Made by a program: the position numbers and the translations under genes
Notes under the pieces: generated by a model
Told to the model about the DNA's origin: nothing
The model's input: the letters and a program-made list of their open reading frames with translations, nothing else
Databases searched by the model: none
In this document: piece after piece, positions 23,291-32,459 of the stretch
Position numbering within the stretch: the stretch's first letter is position 1
Layout: each line of letters opens with the position of its first letter
From: DASPNM01 sp035626515
Lineage (GTDB): Bacteria > Bacteroidota > Bacteroidia > Chitinophagales > Chitinophagaceae
Direction: 5' to 3'
DNA length: 64,000 nt
Assembly (NCBI GenBank): GCA_035626515.1
Contig: DASPNM010000031.1
Span: 1 to 64,000, forward strand

Positions 23291-24319
23291 TCACAGGATA
23301 TTAACTTCTCTTTCAAGATCGACACCGAATTTGGTCCGAACGCTTTTTCGAATCCGCTCGCTCAGTTCATAAATCTCTTTGCCTTTGGCAGTACCGTAGT
23401 TTACAAGGACGAGCGGCTGCCGCACATGGCAGCCCGCGTCGCCGGTCCGGTAACCTTTCCAGCTCACCGAACGATCCGGTCCGCAATGTTCGATCAACCA
23501 TGCGGCCGCGAGCTTCACCGACCCATCCAGCCCTTCATAGCCGACGATATCCGGGAATTTCTCTTTCAGCTTTTGGTATCGCGCAGCGTCCACTACGGGG
23601 TTTTTGAAAAAACTGCCCGCATTCCCGATTTCCGCAGGATCGGGAAGCTTGCTGCGCCGGATACGGATCACCGCGTCGGCGATCCCGCGGATGCTCAGCT
23701 CCTGTATTCCCATTTTCTCCAGTTCCTCGCGGAGGCTGCCATAGCTGGTATGAAAAACCGGCCTCTTCCGCAGTCGGAATGTCACGCTCAGGATCACGAA
23801 CTGATCCCGGTATTTCGTCTTGAAAACACTGTGGCGGTAAGCAAAGCCGCAGTCCTGGGTGGTGAAGCTGTACAGCTTTAGATCGCGCAGGTGAAAGGCG
23901 TCCAGTTCCCAGAAATAATCCTGCAGCTCTACGCCGTAGGCTCCAATGTTTTGCATCGGCGACGCGCCGACGTTTCCCGGTATCAGTGAAAGATTTTCCA
24001 GGCCGGCCCAGTTTTTAGAGATGCAATACGTCACGAACTCGTGCCAGTTTTCACCGGCGCCTGCCTGCACATACACATGGTCTGTATCCTCGTGCAGCAG
24101 GCGAGTACCGCGGATCTCATTCTTCAAAACGAGGCCGGGAAAATCCCTTGTAAGGAGAATATTGCTGCCACCCCCCAACACAAAGGTTCGCCTTTCCCGG
24201 TGGCCTGCCAGCAGTTCCTCCAGCTCCTCCACGTTTGAAAACTGGGCAAACCACTTCGCCTTTGCATCCACCCCGAATGTATTGAAGGGCCTCAGCGATA
24301 TGTCCTGTTCCACTTTCAT
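23291..24319 (-). CDS. murB: UDP-N-acetylenolpyruvoylglucosamine reductase
   Basis: A 342-residue FAD enzyme that reduces enolpyruvyl-UDP-GlcNAc to UDP-MurNAc in peptidoglycan synthesis. Motifs: NTFGVDAKAKWF, FAD-binding VLGGGSNILL, GLENLSLIPGNVGASPMQNIG split over the pyrophosphate loop, YRHSVFK, catalytic Ser/Glu region GNAGSFFKNP, and AAWLIEHCG. Type I MurB with the extra C-terminal loop (NYGTAKGKEIYELSERI). ATG at 24319 chosen, 1 nt after the priA stop; an upstream start at 24337 would overlap priA. Confidence 0.95.
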   Translation of the reverse strand: MKVEQDISLRPFNTFGVDAKAKWFAQFSNVEELEELLAGHRERRTFVLGGGSNILLTRDFPGLVLKNEIRGTRLLHEDTDHVYVQAGAGENWHEFVTYCISKNWAGLENLSLIPGNVGASPMQNIGAYGVELQDYFWELDAFHLRDLKLYSFTTQDCGFAYRHSVFKTKYRDQFVILSVTFRLRKRPVFHTSYGSLREELEKMGIQELSIRGIADAVIRIRRSKLPDPAEIGNAGSFFKNPVVDAARYQKLKEKFPDIVGYEGLDGSVKLAAAWLIEHCGPDRSVSWKGYRTGDAGCHVRQPLVLVNYGTAKGKEIYELSERIRKSVRTKFGVDLEREVNIL

Positions 24320-24320
24320 C

Positions 24321-26762
24321 TCAAACCGGGTCCACATCCGGCAACACCGTTACGCTGCGAAACGAACGTTCCTGGTGAAGGCGCGCGATGCTTTCCAGGA
24401 TGTCGTGTTTACAACGCGCAAGAACCTTTCCATCCTTCGGGAGTTTTAACAGGAGTTCCCGAAGGTATTGATTACGGACCCTGCCAATCACCGGCTCGGC
24501 CGGTCCGACCACGTAGTCGCTATACCTGTTGCGCAGCGAATCTGCAAACCATATTGCTGCCCGTTCCACTATGTCCTTCATCTTGTGTCGAAAGCTGATG
24601 TGAATAATTCTGGAAAACGGCGGGTAAAAAAATTGTTTTCGTTTTGCGAGCTCCTCCTCATACATGCCTTTATAGTCGTGGCGTTGTACGTACTGCAGCA
24701 CGGCATGGGCCGGCTGCGAGGTCTGGATAAGCACAAGACCCGTTTGCGCCTTTCTTCCCGCGCGACCGCTCACCTGCTCCATGAGTTGAAAGGCCCGCTC
24801 GTTTACGCGAAAGTCGGCAAAATGCAGCAGCCCGTCAGCGTCCAGTATACCCACAAGGTCCACGTGGTCGAAGTCCAAACCCTTGACGACCATCTGCGTT
24901 CCTACCAGGATATCAATTCTCTGCTGCTCAAATTGTTGGATGAGCACATCGTGGGCGTGCTTTCCCCGCACTGTGTCCATATCCATCCTTGCGATCCGCG
25001 CCCCGGGAAATTCCTCCTGCAGTTGCTCTTCAATCTTCTCGGTTCCGAAATTTCGCTGCGCAAACTGATCGCTGCCGCAGGCGGCGCACCGAATAACGAG
25101 AGGATAAGCGCTGCCGCAGTAATGACAGACCAGCTTATTGCGAAGCTTGTGATAGGTAAGTGAGACATCGCAGTACCGGCATTGGGGAATCCAGCCGCAG
25201 CTCAAACAAACCTGGTAAGGTGCGTAGCCCCGCCTGTTTTGAAAAAGTATCACCTGGCGGTTGCGCCCGAGCACGTCCCTGGTACGCTCCACCAGTCGCG
25301 GGGACAGCATTATTTTTGACCGGTCCGGGCGCGGCAGCTTTCGGGTGTCAATCACTTCAATGGGGGGCAATTGTAATTCCCCATAGCGCTGCACGAGCTC
25401 CGCCAGTCCGAACTTCCCTGTTTTTGCGTTGTGATAACTATCAATGGAAGGTGTACCGCTTCCCAACAGGGTTTTCGCGCCAAACAAACCGGCGAAATAA
25501 ATTGCCGCATCGCGGGCGTGGTACCGGGGCGCGGGGTCCTGCTGCTTGTACGAGCTGTCGTGTTCCTCGTCGCAAATGACCAATCCCAGGTTTGAGTACG
25601 GGAGAAAGAGAGACGAGCGGGCCCCGAGAATCACGCCCAGCTCACCGGACCTCACCTTGTTCCAGATTTCGACGCGCTCGTTTTGCGAAAATTTCGAATG
25701 GTATATACCAATGTAGCCACCGAAATGTTTTTGCAGCTTCCGTATGATCTGGGAAGTAAGCGCGATCTCAGGAACCATGAATAGCACCTGACGGCCTTCC
25801 CGGATGTAATCTTCAATGAGCCGGATGTATATGTTCGTTTTGCCTGATGATGTAATTCCGTGCAAAAGACAAACAGAACGCTCGCGAAATTGGGCGCGGA
25901 TAACGTCCAGGGCCTGCGCCTGCGCCGGGGTGAGCGTGAAATCGATATCGATGTCTTTCGGAAGAAAGCGGATCCGATCGACAGACCGTTTCTCGGTACA
26001 TAGAATACCCTTTGCTTCCAGGCCTTTTAGCTGCGCGTCCGAAGCACCGGATTTTTTCAGCAGGGCCGAACGCGTCACCTCTCCCGCGGTTTTCAGAAGA
26101 TGCAGATAGCCGAGCAGCAGCTCCAGCTGCTTAGGGGCCCGCGTCCAGGTGTTGAGCAATTCAGCAAGCCTTTCCTCGTTTTCATACTGTGGATTCAACA
26201 GCACGTAAGTTTCTCTGCGCGGCGAGTACGTCTGTTTCAACGATTCCCATACATAACACACTCCTTTTCCGATCAGCCGGTTGATGACCGGGTAGACATG
26301 CGACGCATCCAGTATCTGTTGCAACTCGGGCAGCCTTAGTTCCCTGCGGATGAACAGCGCTTCCGCAACGAGATATTCGTCGTGATCGAGTGTCGTAAAA
26401 TTTTCACCGAACTCCGCGTTGAATACAACCACGGTTTCGCTGGAAAGCTTGAAATGCGCAGGCAAAGCTGCCGCCATCACCTCCCCCTCACTGCAGAGAT
26501 AATAGGACGCTATCCATTCCCAAAGCGACAGCTGCGTTGGCGTCACCACCGGCTCCGCATCGAGCACACTCAGGATATCCTTTGGCTCGAAAAGGTCCGG
26601 CTTCTCCGGGAAAAGCCGCTTTACTATGCCCGCGTACTTCTTATTTTTTCCCAAATTGACTTCCACTCGGCTGCCCGGCTGCAGCTGTTCGCGCAGGCTC
26701 TCGGGCACCGACCAGGTATAATTCTTCGGCAGGGCCAGCGGTATGATGATCTCGGCGAACAA
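24321..26762 (-). CDS. priA: primosomal protein N' (replication restart helicase)
   Basis: An 813-residue DEAH-type helicase that reloads the replisome at stalled forks. N-terminal DNA 3'-end binding domain (MFAEIIIPLALPKNYTW...), Walker A HGITSSGKT (about 300), DEEH box in VICDEEHDSSYKQQD (about 400), zinc-binding region with four CxxC pairs (about 525-565), then helicase motifs GTQMVVKGLDFDHV and QVSGRAGRKAQTG. Complete. Middle gene of the minus-strand unit acyltransferase-priA-murB-barrel protein. Confidence 0.95.
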   Translation of the reverse strand: MFAEIIIPLALPKNYTWSVPESLREQLQPGSRVEVNLGKNKKYAGIVKRLFPEKPDLFEPKDILSVLDAEPVVTPTQLSLWEWIASYYLCSEGEVMAAALPAHFKLSSETVVVFNAEFGENFTTLDHDEYLVAEALFIRRELRLPELQQILDASHVYPVINRLIGKGVCYVWESLKQTYSPRRETYVLLNPQYENEERLAELLNTWTRAPKQLELLLGYLHLLKTAGEVTRSALLKKSGASDAQLKGLEAKGILCTEKRSVDRIRFLPKDIDIDFTLTPAQAQALDVIRAQFRERSVCLLHGITSSGKTNIYIRLIEDYIREGRQVLFMVPEIALTSQIIRKLQKHFGGYIGIYHSKFSQNERVEIWNKVRSGELGVILGARSSLFLPYSNLGLVICDEEHDSSYKQQDPAPRYHARDAAIYFAGLFGAKTLLGSGTPSIDSYHNAKTGKFGLAELVQRYGELQLPPIEVIDTRKLPRPDRSKIMLSPRLVERTRDVLGRNRQVILFQNRRGYAPYQVCLSCGWIPQCRYCDVSLTYHKLRNKLVCHYCGSAYPLVIRCAACGSDQFAQRNFGTEKIEEQLQEEFPGARIARMDMDTVRGKHAHDVLIQQFEQQRIDILVGTQMVVKGLDFDHVDLVGILDADGLLHFADFRVNERAFQLMEQVSGRAGRKAQTGLVLIQTSQPAHAVLQYVQRHDYKGMYEEELAKRKQFFYPPFSRIIHISFRHKMKDIVERAAIWFADSLRNRYSDYVVGPAEPVIGRVRNQYLRELLLKLPKDGKVLARCKHDILESIARLHQERSFRSVTVLPDVDPV

Positions 26763-26774
26763 AACCGGGTCAAT

Positions 26775-27542
26775 TTACTGGAATTCGCGCGATGGCTTCC
26801 TGATCCAGGTGGCGCCGTATTCGATCAGCTTGCGTTCCATGAGGTCGAAGGTGGAACTCTTGAGTTCCCGAAGCTGGTGCAAAGCCAGTCCTTCCACGGG
26901 TATGGGCGGAAGATACACGATGCGGCAGCGGCCCGGCGACATGTGAAACGGTGAGCTGTGCGGCATGCGCTCGTGCGTGTCGAGGAAAAGCATCGGCAGA
27001 ATAGGCGTACCGGTCTCGATGGCAACCCGGAATGCGCCGTTGTAAAACTCTTTAAGCGGTTCGCCGGTTACATTAAAAGTTCCCTCGGGGAAAACCAATA
27101 CCGAAATCCCGCGTCGCGTAATGGAACGCAGCAGCCGCAGGCTGTGCGCCCGGTCTGCGGGATTGTCGCGCTTCACCAGCACGGTGGCCCGGTCGTAGAT
27201 AAATCCGAAAAGCGGAATCCGCTTCATTTCAGCCTTGGCCAACGGACGAAACGGTTGCCGCACCGCTTTCATCAGGAGGGCTGCGTCAATGTAAGCGATG
27301 TGGTTAGCCAGAAAAATGTAAGGCCGCTTCTTATCGGGCCTGCCTTCATAAATCCGTCGGACCTGTATGAAGATCAGCGGAAACCAGAGATCCGCCCAGA
27401 GCATGCAAAGCCGGATGATCACGTTGCCTCCGCGGATCCTCCCCAATAAACCTGCAAGCAGGCAAACAGGAAAAATGAGCAGCATGATGGCAACGAACAG
27501 CAGGAAGGCATAGATCGAGTACAGCCACCGGAGGAGTTTCAT
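26775..27542 (-). CDS. 1-acyl-sn-glycerol-3-phosphate acyltransferase
   Basis: A 255-residue PlsC-family enzyme that acylates lysophosphatidic acid. A hydrophobic N-terminal anchor (about 5-30) precedes the NHIAYIDAALL motif (HX4D catalytic dyad), the glycerophosphate-binding FPEGTFN, and PILPMLF. ATG at 27542 starts the anchor; the longer TTG frame to 27590 is less likely. 12 nt upstream of priA. Could be plsC itself or a paralogue with another acyl acceptor. Confidence 0.88.
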   Translation of the reverse strand: MKLLRWLYSIYAFLLFVAIMLLIFPVCLLAGLLGRIRGGNVIIRLCMLWADLWFPLIFIQVRRIYEGRPDKKRPYIFLANHIAYIDAALLMKAVRQPFRPLAKAEMKRIPLFGFIYDRATVLVKRDNPADRAHSLRLLRSITRRGISVLVFPEGTFNVTGEPLKEFYNGAFRVAIETGTPILPMLFLDTHERMPHSSPFHMSPGRCRIVYLPPIPVEGLALHQLRELKSSTFDLMERKLIEYGATWIRKPSREFQ

Positions 27543-27644
27543 CCATTCCAATTTAATCGGTTTCCGCCATATGAGCTGCCGCTTTTCCAAAACTGTCGCC
27601 GGCAGTTCTGAATTTTCCTACATTTAGAATCCCAAAACCATTTT

Positions 27645-28088
27645 ATGCCAGTACTTAATATCTACCTCAGTTTCGAAGGCAACTGCGAGGAAGCCTTCAA
27701 TTTTTACAAGTCCGTGTTTGGCGGCGAATTCTCTTACATCGGTCGTTTTTCCGATATGCCCCCGCAGAAAGGGGTTACGCTGTCTGACGCCGACAAGAAC
27801 AAGATCATGCACGTTTCCCTGCCGATAAGCAAAGAAACGGTTCTGATGGGAAGCGACGCTGGCGGAGAGTGGTCGCCTAAAGTAATTTTTGGAAATAATT
27901 TCAGCATCTCCGTGGCTGCCGACAGCCGGGAACAGGCTGACAGTTTTTACCGGCAGCTTTCCGCCGACGGTCAGGAGACGATGCCGATGCAGGACCAGTT
28001 CTGGGGGGATTATTTTGGAATGCTTAAAGACAAGTTTGGCATTCATTGGATGATCACCCACAACCCTAATTATAAAACGAGCGGTTAA
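27645..28088 (+). CDS. VOC family protein (PhnB-like)
   Basis: A 147-residue glyoxalase-fold protein of the PhnB/3-demethylubiquinone methyltransferase-like branch: NIYLSFEGNCEEAFNFYKSV at the N-terminus, PQKG..., and WGDYFGMLKDKFGIHWMIT at the end. These paralogues often lack the metal site of true glyoxalases; function unknown. Divergent from the acyltransferase gene. Confidence 0.88.
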   Translation: MPVLNIYLSFEGNCEEAFNFYKSVFGGEFSYIGRFSDMPPQKGVTLSDADKNKIMHVSLPISKETVLMGSDAGGEWSPKVIFGNNFSISVAADSREQADSFYRQLSADGQETMPMQDQFWGDYFGMLKDKFGIHWMITHNPNYKTSG

Positions 28089-28108
28089 GTCGAGTCAGGG
28101 TTCATTGC

Positions 28109-28116
28109 TACCTTTG
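28109..28116 (+). promoter_or_regulatory. -7 element TACCTTTG of mtaB
   Basis: TACCTTTG with the expected start of transcription about 7 nt later would leave nearly no leader before the ATG at 28124, implying a leaderless or almost leaderless mRNA. Confidence 0.55.
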
Positions 28117-28123
28117 CAGCCTG

Positions 28124-29392
28124 ATGCAGGAAGCAAGGACCGTCGCCTTTCATACTCTGGGCTGCAAGCTGAATTACTCCGAGAGCTCCTCGCTTTCACG
28201 CCTTCTGGAGAACGAAGGTTTCGTGCGGAGGGAGTTCGACGACAGCGCCGACATCTATGTCATCAATACCTGCTCGGTTACCGAGAATGCCGACCGCGAA
28301 TGCCGGCAGATCGTGCGCCGGATCCAACGACGTAATCCCGAAAGCCTCGTGGTGGTTACCGGCTGCTATGCGCAGCTCAAACCGCAGCAGATCGCCGCAA
28401 TCCCCGGAGTGGACCTGGTGTTGGGAGCGGCCGAAAAATTCAATATCGCCGAGCACCTGCGCGACCTGCAAAAGACAAGCGGTGCGAAGATCTGCAGCTG
28501 CGACATCGAAGACGTTACGGAATTTCATTCGTCCTGGTCCTTTCATGACCGCACCCGAACGTTCCTGAAAGTGCAGGACGGCTGCGATTACAACTGTTCT
28601 TTCTGCACCATTCCACTCGCGCGCGGCAAAAGCCGCAGTGACAGCATTTCAAAGGTAGTGCACCGCGCGTACGAGCTGGCCTCGCAGGGAGTCAAAGAAA
28701 TTGTGCTTACCGGCGTAAATCTTGGCGATTTTGGGGCTCAATCCGGTCGCCGCGGCGACGTAAATTTCTTCGCGCTGATGCAGGAACTTGAAAAAGTGGA
28801 AGGTATCAAACGCTACCGGATTTCTTCGATCGAGCCAAACCTGCTCAGCAACGAAATCATTGAATTTGTCGCCAACAGCGACCGGTTTATGCCGCATTTT
28901 CACATCCCGCTGCAAAGCGGAAGCAACCGCATCCTCGCACTCATGCGCCGCCGGTATCGCCGCGAGCTTTACGAAGAGCGGGTGAAGCTCATTCGGGCGC
29001 TGATGCCGCATTGTGCGGTCGGCGCCGACGTGATCGTGGGCTTTCCCGGCGAAACAGAAGAAGATTTTTGCGAGACCTTTGAATTCCTGCATGAGCTTGA
29101 GATTGCTTACCTCCATGTGTTCACCTACTCGGAACGGGATCATACACTTGCCCCCTCACTCGGTCACGCCATCCCCCTGCGCATTCGCCAGGAACGCAAT
29201 AAGATCCTGCGTAACCTTTCCTACATGAAATCCCAGTGGTTTCGCGAGAGGCACCGCGGCCAGACCCGCAAAGTGCTGTTCGAAGGCGGCAACCACGGTC
29301 CGCTGATGGAGGGGTATACTGACAATTACATCCGGGTTAGCTGCCCGTTTCGGGCGGACTGGGTCAACCAGGTTGTGGAATTCACGGTGTGA
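28124..29392 (+). CDS. mtaB: tRNA t6A37 methylthiotransferase
   Basis: A 422-residue radical-SAM enzyme that converts t6A37 to ms2t6A37 in tRNAs reading ANN codons. UPF0004 domain with Cys14, Cys50 and Cys81 (auxiliary cluster), radical-SAM motif CDYNCSFC (Cys154, 158, 161), QSGSNRIL and VIVGFPGETEEDF blocks, and a C-terminal TRAM domain (about 355-422). Size and spacing distinguish it from MiaB (which has YRR/longer) in favour of MtaB. Own promoter. Confidence 0.92.
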   Translation: MQEARTVAFHTLGCKLNYSESSSLSRLLENEGFVRREFDDSADIYVINTCSVTENADRECRQIVRRIQRRNPESLVVVTGCYAQLKPQQIAAIPGVDLVLGAAEKFNIAEHLRDLQKTSGAKICSCDIEDVTEFHSSWSFHDRTRTFLKVQDGCDYNCSFCTIPLARGKSRSDSISKVVHRAYELASQGVKEIVLTGVNLGDFGAQSGRRGDVNFFALMQELEKVEGIKRYRISSIEPNLLSNEIIEFVANSDRFMPHFHIPLQSGSNRILALMRRRYRRELYEERVKLIRALMPHCAVGADVIVGFPGETEEDFCETFEFLHELEIAYLHVFTYSERDHTLAPSLGHAIPLRIRQERNKILRNLSYMKSQWFRERHRGQTRKVLFEGGNHGPLMEGYTDNYIRVSCPFRADWVNQVVEFTV

Positions 29393-29500
29393 GAGAGCAT
29401 TTTCCGTTTAACAACACCGGTGCCGGGAAAATTAAATGTCAACGATTAAATATTAAATGTTGAGGTTTGCCTGCGATGGCACTTTAATATTAGCTGCTGA

Positions 29501-29645
29501 ATTCATTACTCATCACTGATCACTCATATTCTGTGCTCATTACTCATTAGTCTTCACTCGTCCTACCCCCACCTTAAAATCTAATCCTAAAATTTATAAT
29601 TCCTCCTTCTAACTATCGACTATTGACTGACGGCTGTCGACTATA
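29501..29645. repeat. heptanucleotide arrays after mtaB
   Basis: 29501-29560 holds units ATTCATT, ACTCATC, ACTGATC, ACTCATA, then CTCATTA twice; 29611-29645 holds AACTATC, GACTATT, GACTGAC, GGCTGTC, GACTATA in exact phase. No gene is seen in 29393-29700. Confidence 0.75.
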
Positions 29646-29651
29646 AACCAA

Positions 29652-29676
29652 TGCCCGGAGTTCAAACCCCCGGGCA
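29652..29676 (-). terminator. hairpin downstream of the disordered protein gene
   Basis: Arms TGCCCGG and CCGGGCA around an 11-nt loop; on the minus strand it follows the stop at 29701 but has only a weak T stretch, so termination is uncertain. Confidence 0.45.
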
Positions 29677-29700
29677 CTGTTTCAATTGGTTCCGGCTGGT

Positions 29701-30087
29701 TTACACAGCTTCGTCGGTTCCTGCTTCTTCTTCCAGGTCGCGTCCTGCTTCCTGGCCTCGGTTGCCTTCACCAGCTTGTCCAGGACGGTGTTCGCCGGTT
29801 TGGCGCGACTGTCCTACGTTCTCGCTTTCGGTCCCACCCTGACCTCGATTTCCCTGGTCAGAAGTGCGTCCCATGCCCTGGCCTTCTTCGGTGCCGCGGT
29901 TTCCCTGCTCACCGCTTCGGCCTTGTCCGCCTTGTCCGCCCTGCGTGCCGGTCTGTTGCGAACCGCCTTGTTGGGATTGATCGCCCTGGTTGCGGCCGCC
30001 TTCCTGTCCAGGCCGGTTGCCTTGATTGCCTTGGTTACCACCCTGGCCGGTGTTGGGGTTTGACCCGGTTCTGCCTTGATCTTTCAT
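29701..30087 (-). CDS. Gly/Gln-rich intrinsically disordered protein
   Basis: A 128-residue protein almost without hydrophobic residues (Gly, Gln, Arg, Glu, Asn dominate; start MKDQGRTGSNPNTGQGGNQG). Short GNQG/GQGG/NRG units recur throughout; there is no signal peptide or membrane segment. Composition resembles hydrophilins and desiccation or stress proteins. The coding frame is favoured by the ATG preceded by an AT-rich leader and by the lack of stops; the opposite strand also has an open frame in which the repeats would encode Leu/Ala/Ser, which I regard as a shadow. Function unknown. Confidence 0.65.
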   Translation of the reverse strand: MKDQGRTGSNPNTGQGGNQGNQGNRPGQEGGRNQGDQSQQGGSQQTGTQGGQGGQGRSGEQGNRGTEEGQGMGRTSDQGNRGQGGTESENVGQSRQTGEHRPGQAGEGNRGQEAGRDLEEEAGTDEAV

Positions 30088-30281
30088 ATGTTATGTTTTA
30101 GGTGAGAATGGGTAAAAAATTCATGCCATGCTAATTTCAAAGTGCGAGACCGTTCAGTAGCAATAAAGTACGGTGTGGAATTCGATTGCAACTATTGCAT
30201 TTGTGACCGTTTTTAACCCCACGCCCCCGCTCTGTCGGGAGGTGATATTTGCCTCGGCAATAATATGAGCCCCTGCGCCCT

Positions 30282-30480
30282 ACCGACTATCGCCTATCGG
30301 GTGACCCCTCGACTCCCGACTCCCGAGTCACGACGCACAAGCCCCCTCCCCGATCCTCCCCCAAGGGGAGGGAGATTATCATATAGGTGTAACATTGGCA
30401 ATGCTCAAACTGAGTAAAAATCACGATAAGAGGAAAAACCATCACACCCTCCCGACTCCGGACTCCCGGCCTCCCGACTA
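30282..30480. repeat. heptanucleotide arrays and GC hairpin in the 30.1-30.5 kb spacer
   Basis: 30282-30338: units CCGACTA, TCGCCTA, TCGGGTG, ACCCCTC, GACTCCC twice, GAGTCAC, GACGCAC. 30447-30480: GACTCCG, GACTCCC, GGCCTCC, CGACTA. Between them CCTCCCC and GGGGAGG (30355-30371) form a tight hairpin. The rest of 30088-30480 shows no gene. Confidence 0.7.
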
Positions 30481-30507
30481 AAAAAAAGGGGCAGCTTTCG
30501 CCACCCC
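30481..30507 (-). terminator. terminator of the lamin-tail T9SS gene
   Basis: Minus-strand GGGGTGGC, GAAA tetraloop, GCTGCCCC, then eight T. 28 nt after the stop codon at 30535. Confidence 0.88.
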
Positions 30508-30534
30508 TCGGTCGTTAAAAATAAACCCTGAGCT

Positions 30535-32184
30535 TTAACGCTTGTTTACAACGATCTTCTGCACGGACTGCTCCCCGGTTTCACGATCAACCACTCTCAG
30601 GCTGTACACGCCGGGCATCAGGTTCTCGAACTGAATATTGTTGTTAGTAATTCCTTTCATCTGTCTTACCAGCCGGCCGGCCATGTCGGTCAGCGACACG
30701 TCGCGGACAGCTCCTCCATCTTCAAAGACTACGTTGACCATTCCATTATTGCTCGGGTTGGGATATACCAGCAGTTGGATCTTGTTGTTCTGGCCGCGCA
30801 CCGCACGCACCTCACTCGTGGTGGAACGGCTGTCGAAGTCTACCTGGCGGATGCGGTACTGCGAAATACCCTTGAACGGATTTGCATCGGTGTAGGTATA
30901 GACCAGCAGGTTGTTGCTGTTTCCGTTCAGGCCCTGGGAATTGATAAACGCTACCTGCTCCCATCCGCTGCTCGTCTTGCGCTCTACTCCGAAGCCCGTG
31001 TTGTTCTGCTCGGTCATGGTCTCCCATCTCAGCACGACGTTCGATCCGTTACGCGCCGCGGTGAAGGACTTGAAGTTCACCGGCAGGATAGTACAGGTGT
31101 TGGCCACAGCCACCACTTTATCAAAGCATCCGCGCTTGGTTTCATAGACAACTATAATGTCGTTGTTCTGGTAAGTGGACGGGATCTGGATCGTATCCGA
31201 CGGCGATGCAACAGTCGCTTGAAGTTTCGGTGTCGTGTTTATCGCCGGATCAGTTCCGTCCAGTACGCCATCACCATCCAAATCGGCGTAGGCGGTTACC
31301 TCAACGGGGAAATCGTCGGCTTCCGTCGCACCGCCGGTACCCAAACCGGTAATATCGAAAAGAACGAAGCGCGGGGAACTACCGCACGAGAGCGATTCGG
31401 TGGTAGCCATGGTACCTGTAGCGCAACTGCCAGTGGTAGCCGACCCGTTCGTAACTCCAGGAGTGTGCGATATCCCCGGTGCCGTCTTCTCCCATGCGCC
31501 GCACTTTCCATCGCAGGTACGGGCGAATCCGTTGTCATTTCCAGGGGCCTGGTTTCGGAATTCTACTGTACCCAGCGTTGCAAAGTCAATTGTAAAATCA
31601 GTGCACGAACCACTCATATCCACAAAAAGGTCGGGCAATGCCTGCAGATTAGCGTGCAAAATACCATCAGCATCACCTCCGAGAAATCCGTTCACCAACA
31701 CCCCGTTTTGGAACAACAGGGCAACGTAAAAGACTCCGCCAATATTAGCCTTGTAAAAAAGGTCGTTCAAACCGCTGGGGGTCGTAGGTGAATTGTAACC
31801 CGTTGTGCCATTGTACTGGTAACTCCGAAGGTACCCGTTGTTGGCAGCGAGAAACGTGGCATCGTTCCAGCTGAAATCGGCATCCACGCCGGTCTGTGCC
31901 TGTACAGCGAAAGGATCCGAAGCTGCTCCGGTAAAAAAGCCCTTTGACGCAACCGACAGGTTGGGCAGGTCGACCACATACCAGCCCTTATTGGCTCCGG
32001 ATTCCCAGTAAGTCACAAGTGTGAAGCAGTCCAGGTTTTGCGCACCAATAGCGGAACTATTGTACAACTCGAAAAATTCCTGTTTCCCTGCTCCCGGTTC
32101 GGTGTACACTTCGTTCAGCACGACCTGGGTCCTGCCCACGAGTACAAGGGCGATAAAGCCCAGGGTAAGTAAAATCTTTTTCAT
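30535..32184 (-). CDS. lamin-tail-like secreted protein with T9SS sorting domain
   Basis: A 549-residue exported protein. Signal peptide (KKILLTLGFIALVLVGRTQ), then a lamin-tail-type beta sandwich (VVLNEVYTEPGAGKQEFFEL...), a central region with paired cysteines (SGSCTDF, RTCDGKCGAW, GSCATG), and a C-terminal type IX secretion sorting domain (about 470-549: VYPNPSNNGMVNVVF, LTDMAGRLV, LMPGVYSLRV, QKIVVNKR). It would cross the outer membrane by the type IX system and be anchored on the surface or released. Start set to the ATG at 32184, which begins the signal peptide. Role unknown, possibly adhesion. Confidence 0.88.
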   Translation of the reverse strand: MKKILLTLGFIALVLVGRTQVVLNEVYTEPGAGKQEFFELYNSSAIGAQNLDCFTLVTYWESGANKGWYVVDLPNLSVASKGFFTGAASDPFAVQAQTGVDADFSWNDATFLAANNGYLRSYQYNGTTGYNSPTTPSGLNDLFYKANIGGVFYVALLFQNGVLVNGFLGGDADGILHANLQALPDLFVDMSGSCTDFTIDFATLGTVEFRNQAPGNDNGFARTCDGKCGAWEKTAPGISHTPGVTNGSATTGSCATGTMATTESLSCGSSPRFVLFDITGLGTGGATEADDFPVEVTAYADLDGDGVLDGTDPAINTTPKLQATVASPSDTIQIPSTYQNNDIIVVYETKRGCFDKVVAVANTCTILPVNFKSFTAARNGSNVVLRWETMTEQNNTGFGVERKTSSGWEQVAFINSQGLNGNSNNLLVYTYTDANPFKGISQYRIRQVDFDSRSTTSEVRAVRGQNNKIQLLVYPNPSNNGMVNVVFEDGGAVRDVSLTDMAGRLVRQMKGITNNNIQFENLMPGVYSLRVVDRETGEQSVQKIVVNKR

Positions 32185-32459
32185 TTGCTTCAAGGTTTAA
32201 TTTTTAATAAATGATTTCCAACAATTACGAATTAACGGCTGTCCCAGGACGCTAAGGAGGCGATTCTGTAGGAAGGATTTAGAAGCAGGGGCATGATGCC
32301 CTCGATCATCAATTACCAACTGCGACAGCAACAAGGGTTGCCTACACAGAGTGAGTTCTTAATGAGTGATGCTGGATTACTTACTTGGCTTCAGAAGGAT
32401 TCTGGAAGAGGCGGTACGAGAGCAACAAAGCTAGACAACGTTTTTAGAATATGCAAGTA

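Noticed and set aside
29686..30063. Plus-strand hydrophobic frame opposite the Gly/Gln protein
   Set aside because: Its Leu/Ala/Ser repeats look like membrane segments, but it ends without context, and the minus-strand frame has an ATG and downstream hairpin; still the least certain of these choices.
30638..31791. Plus-strand frames opposite the lamin-tail T9SS gene
   Set aside because: The minus strand has signal peptide, T9SS domain and terminator.
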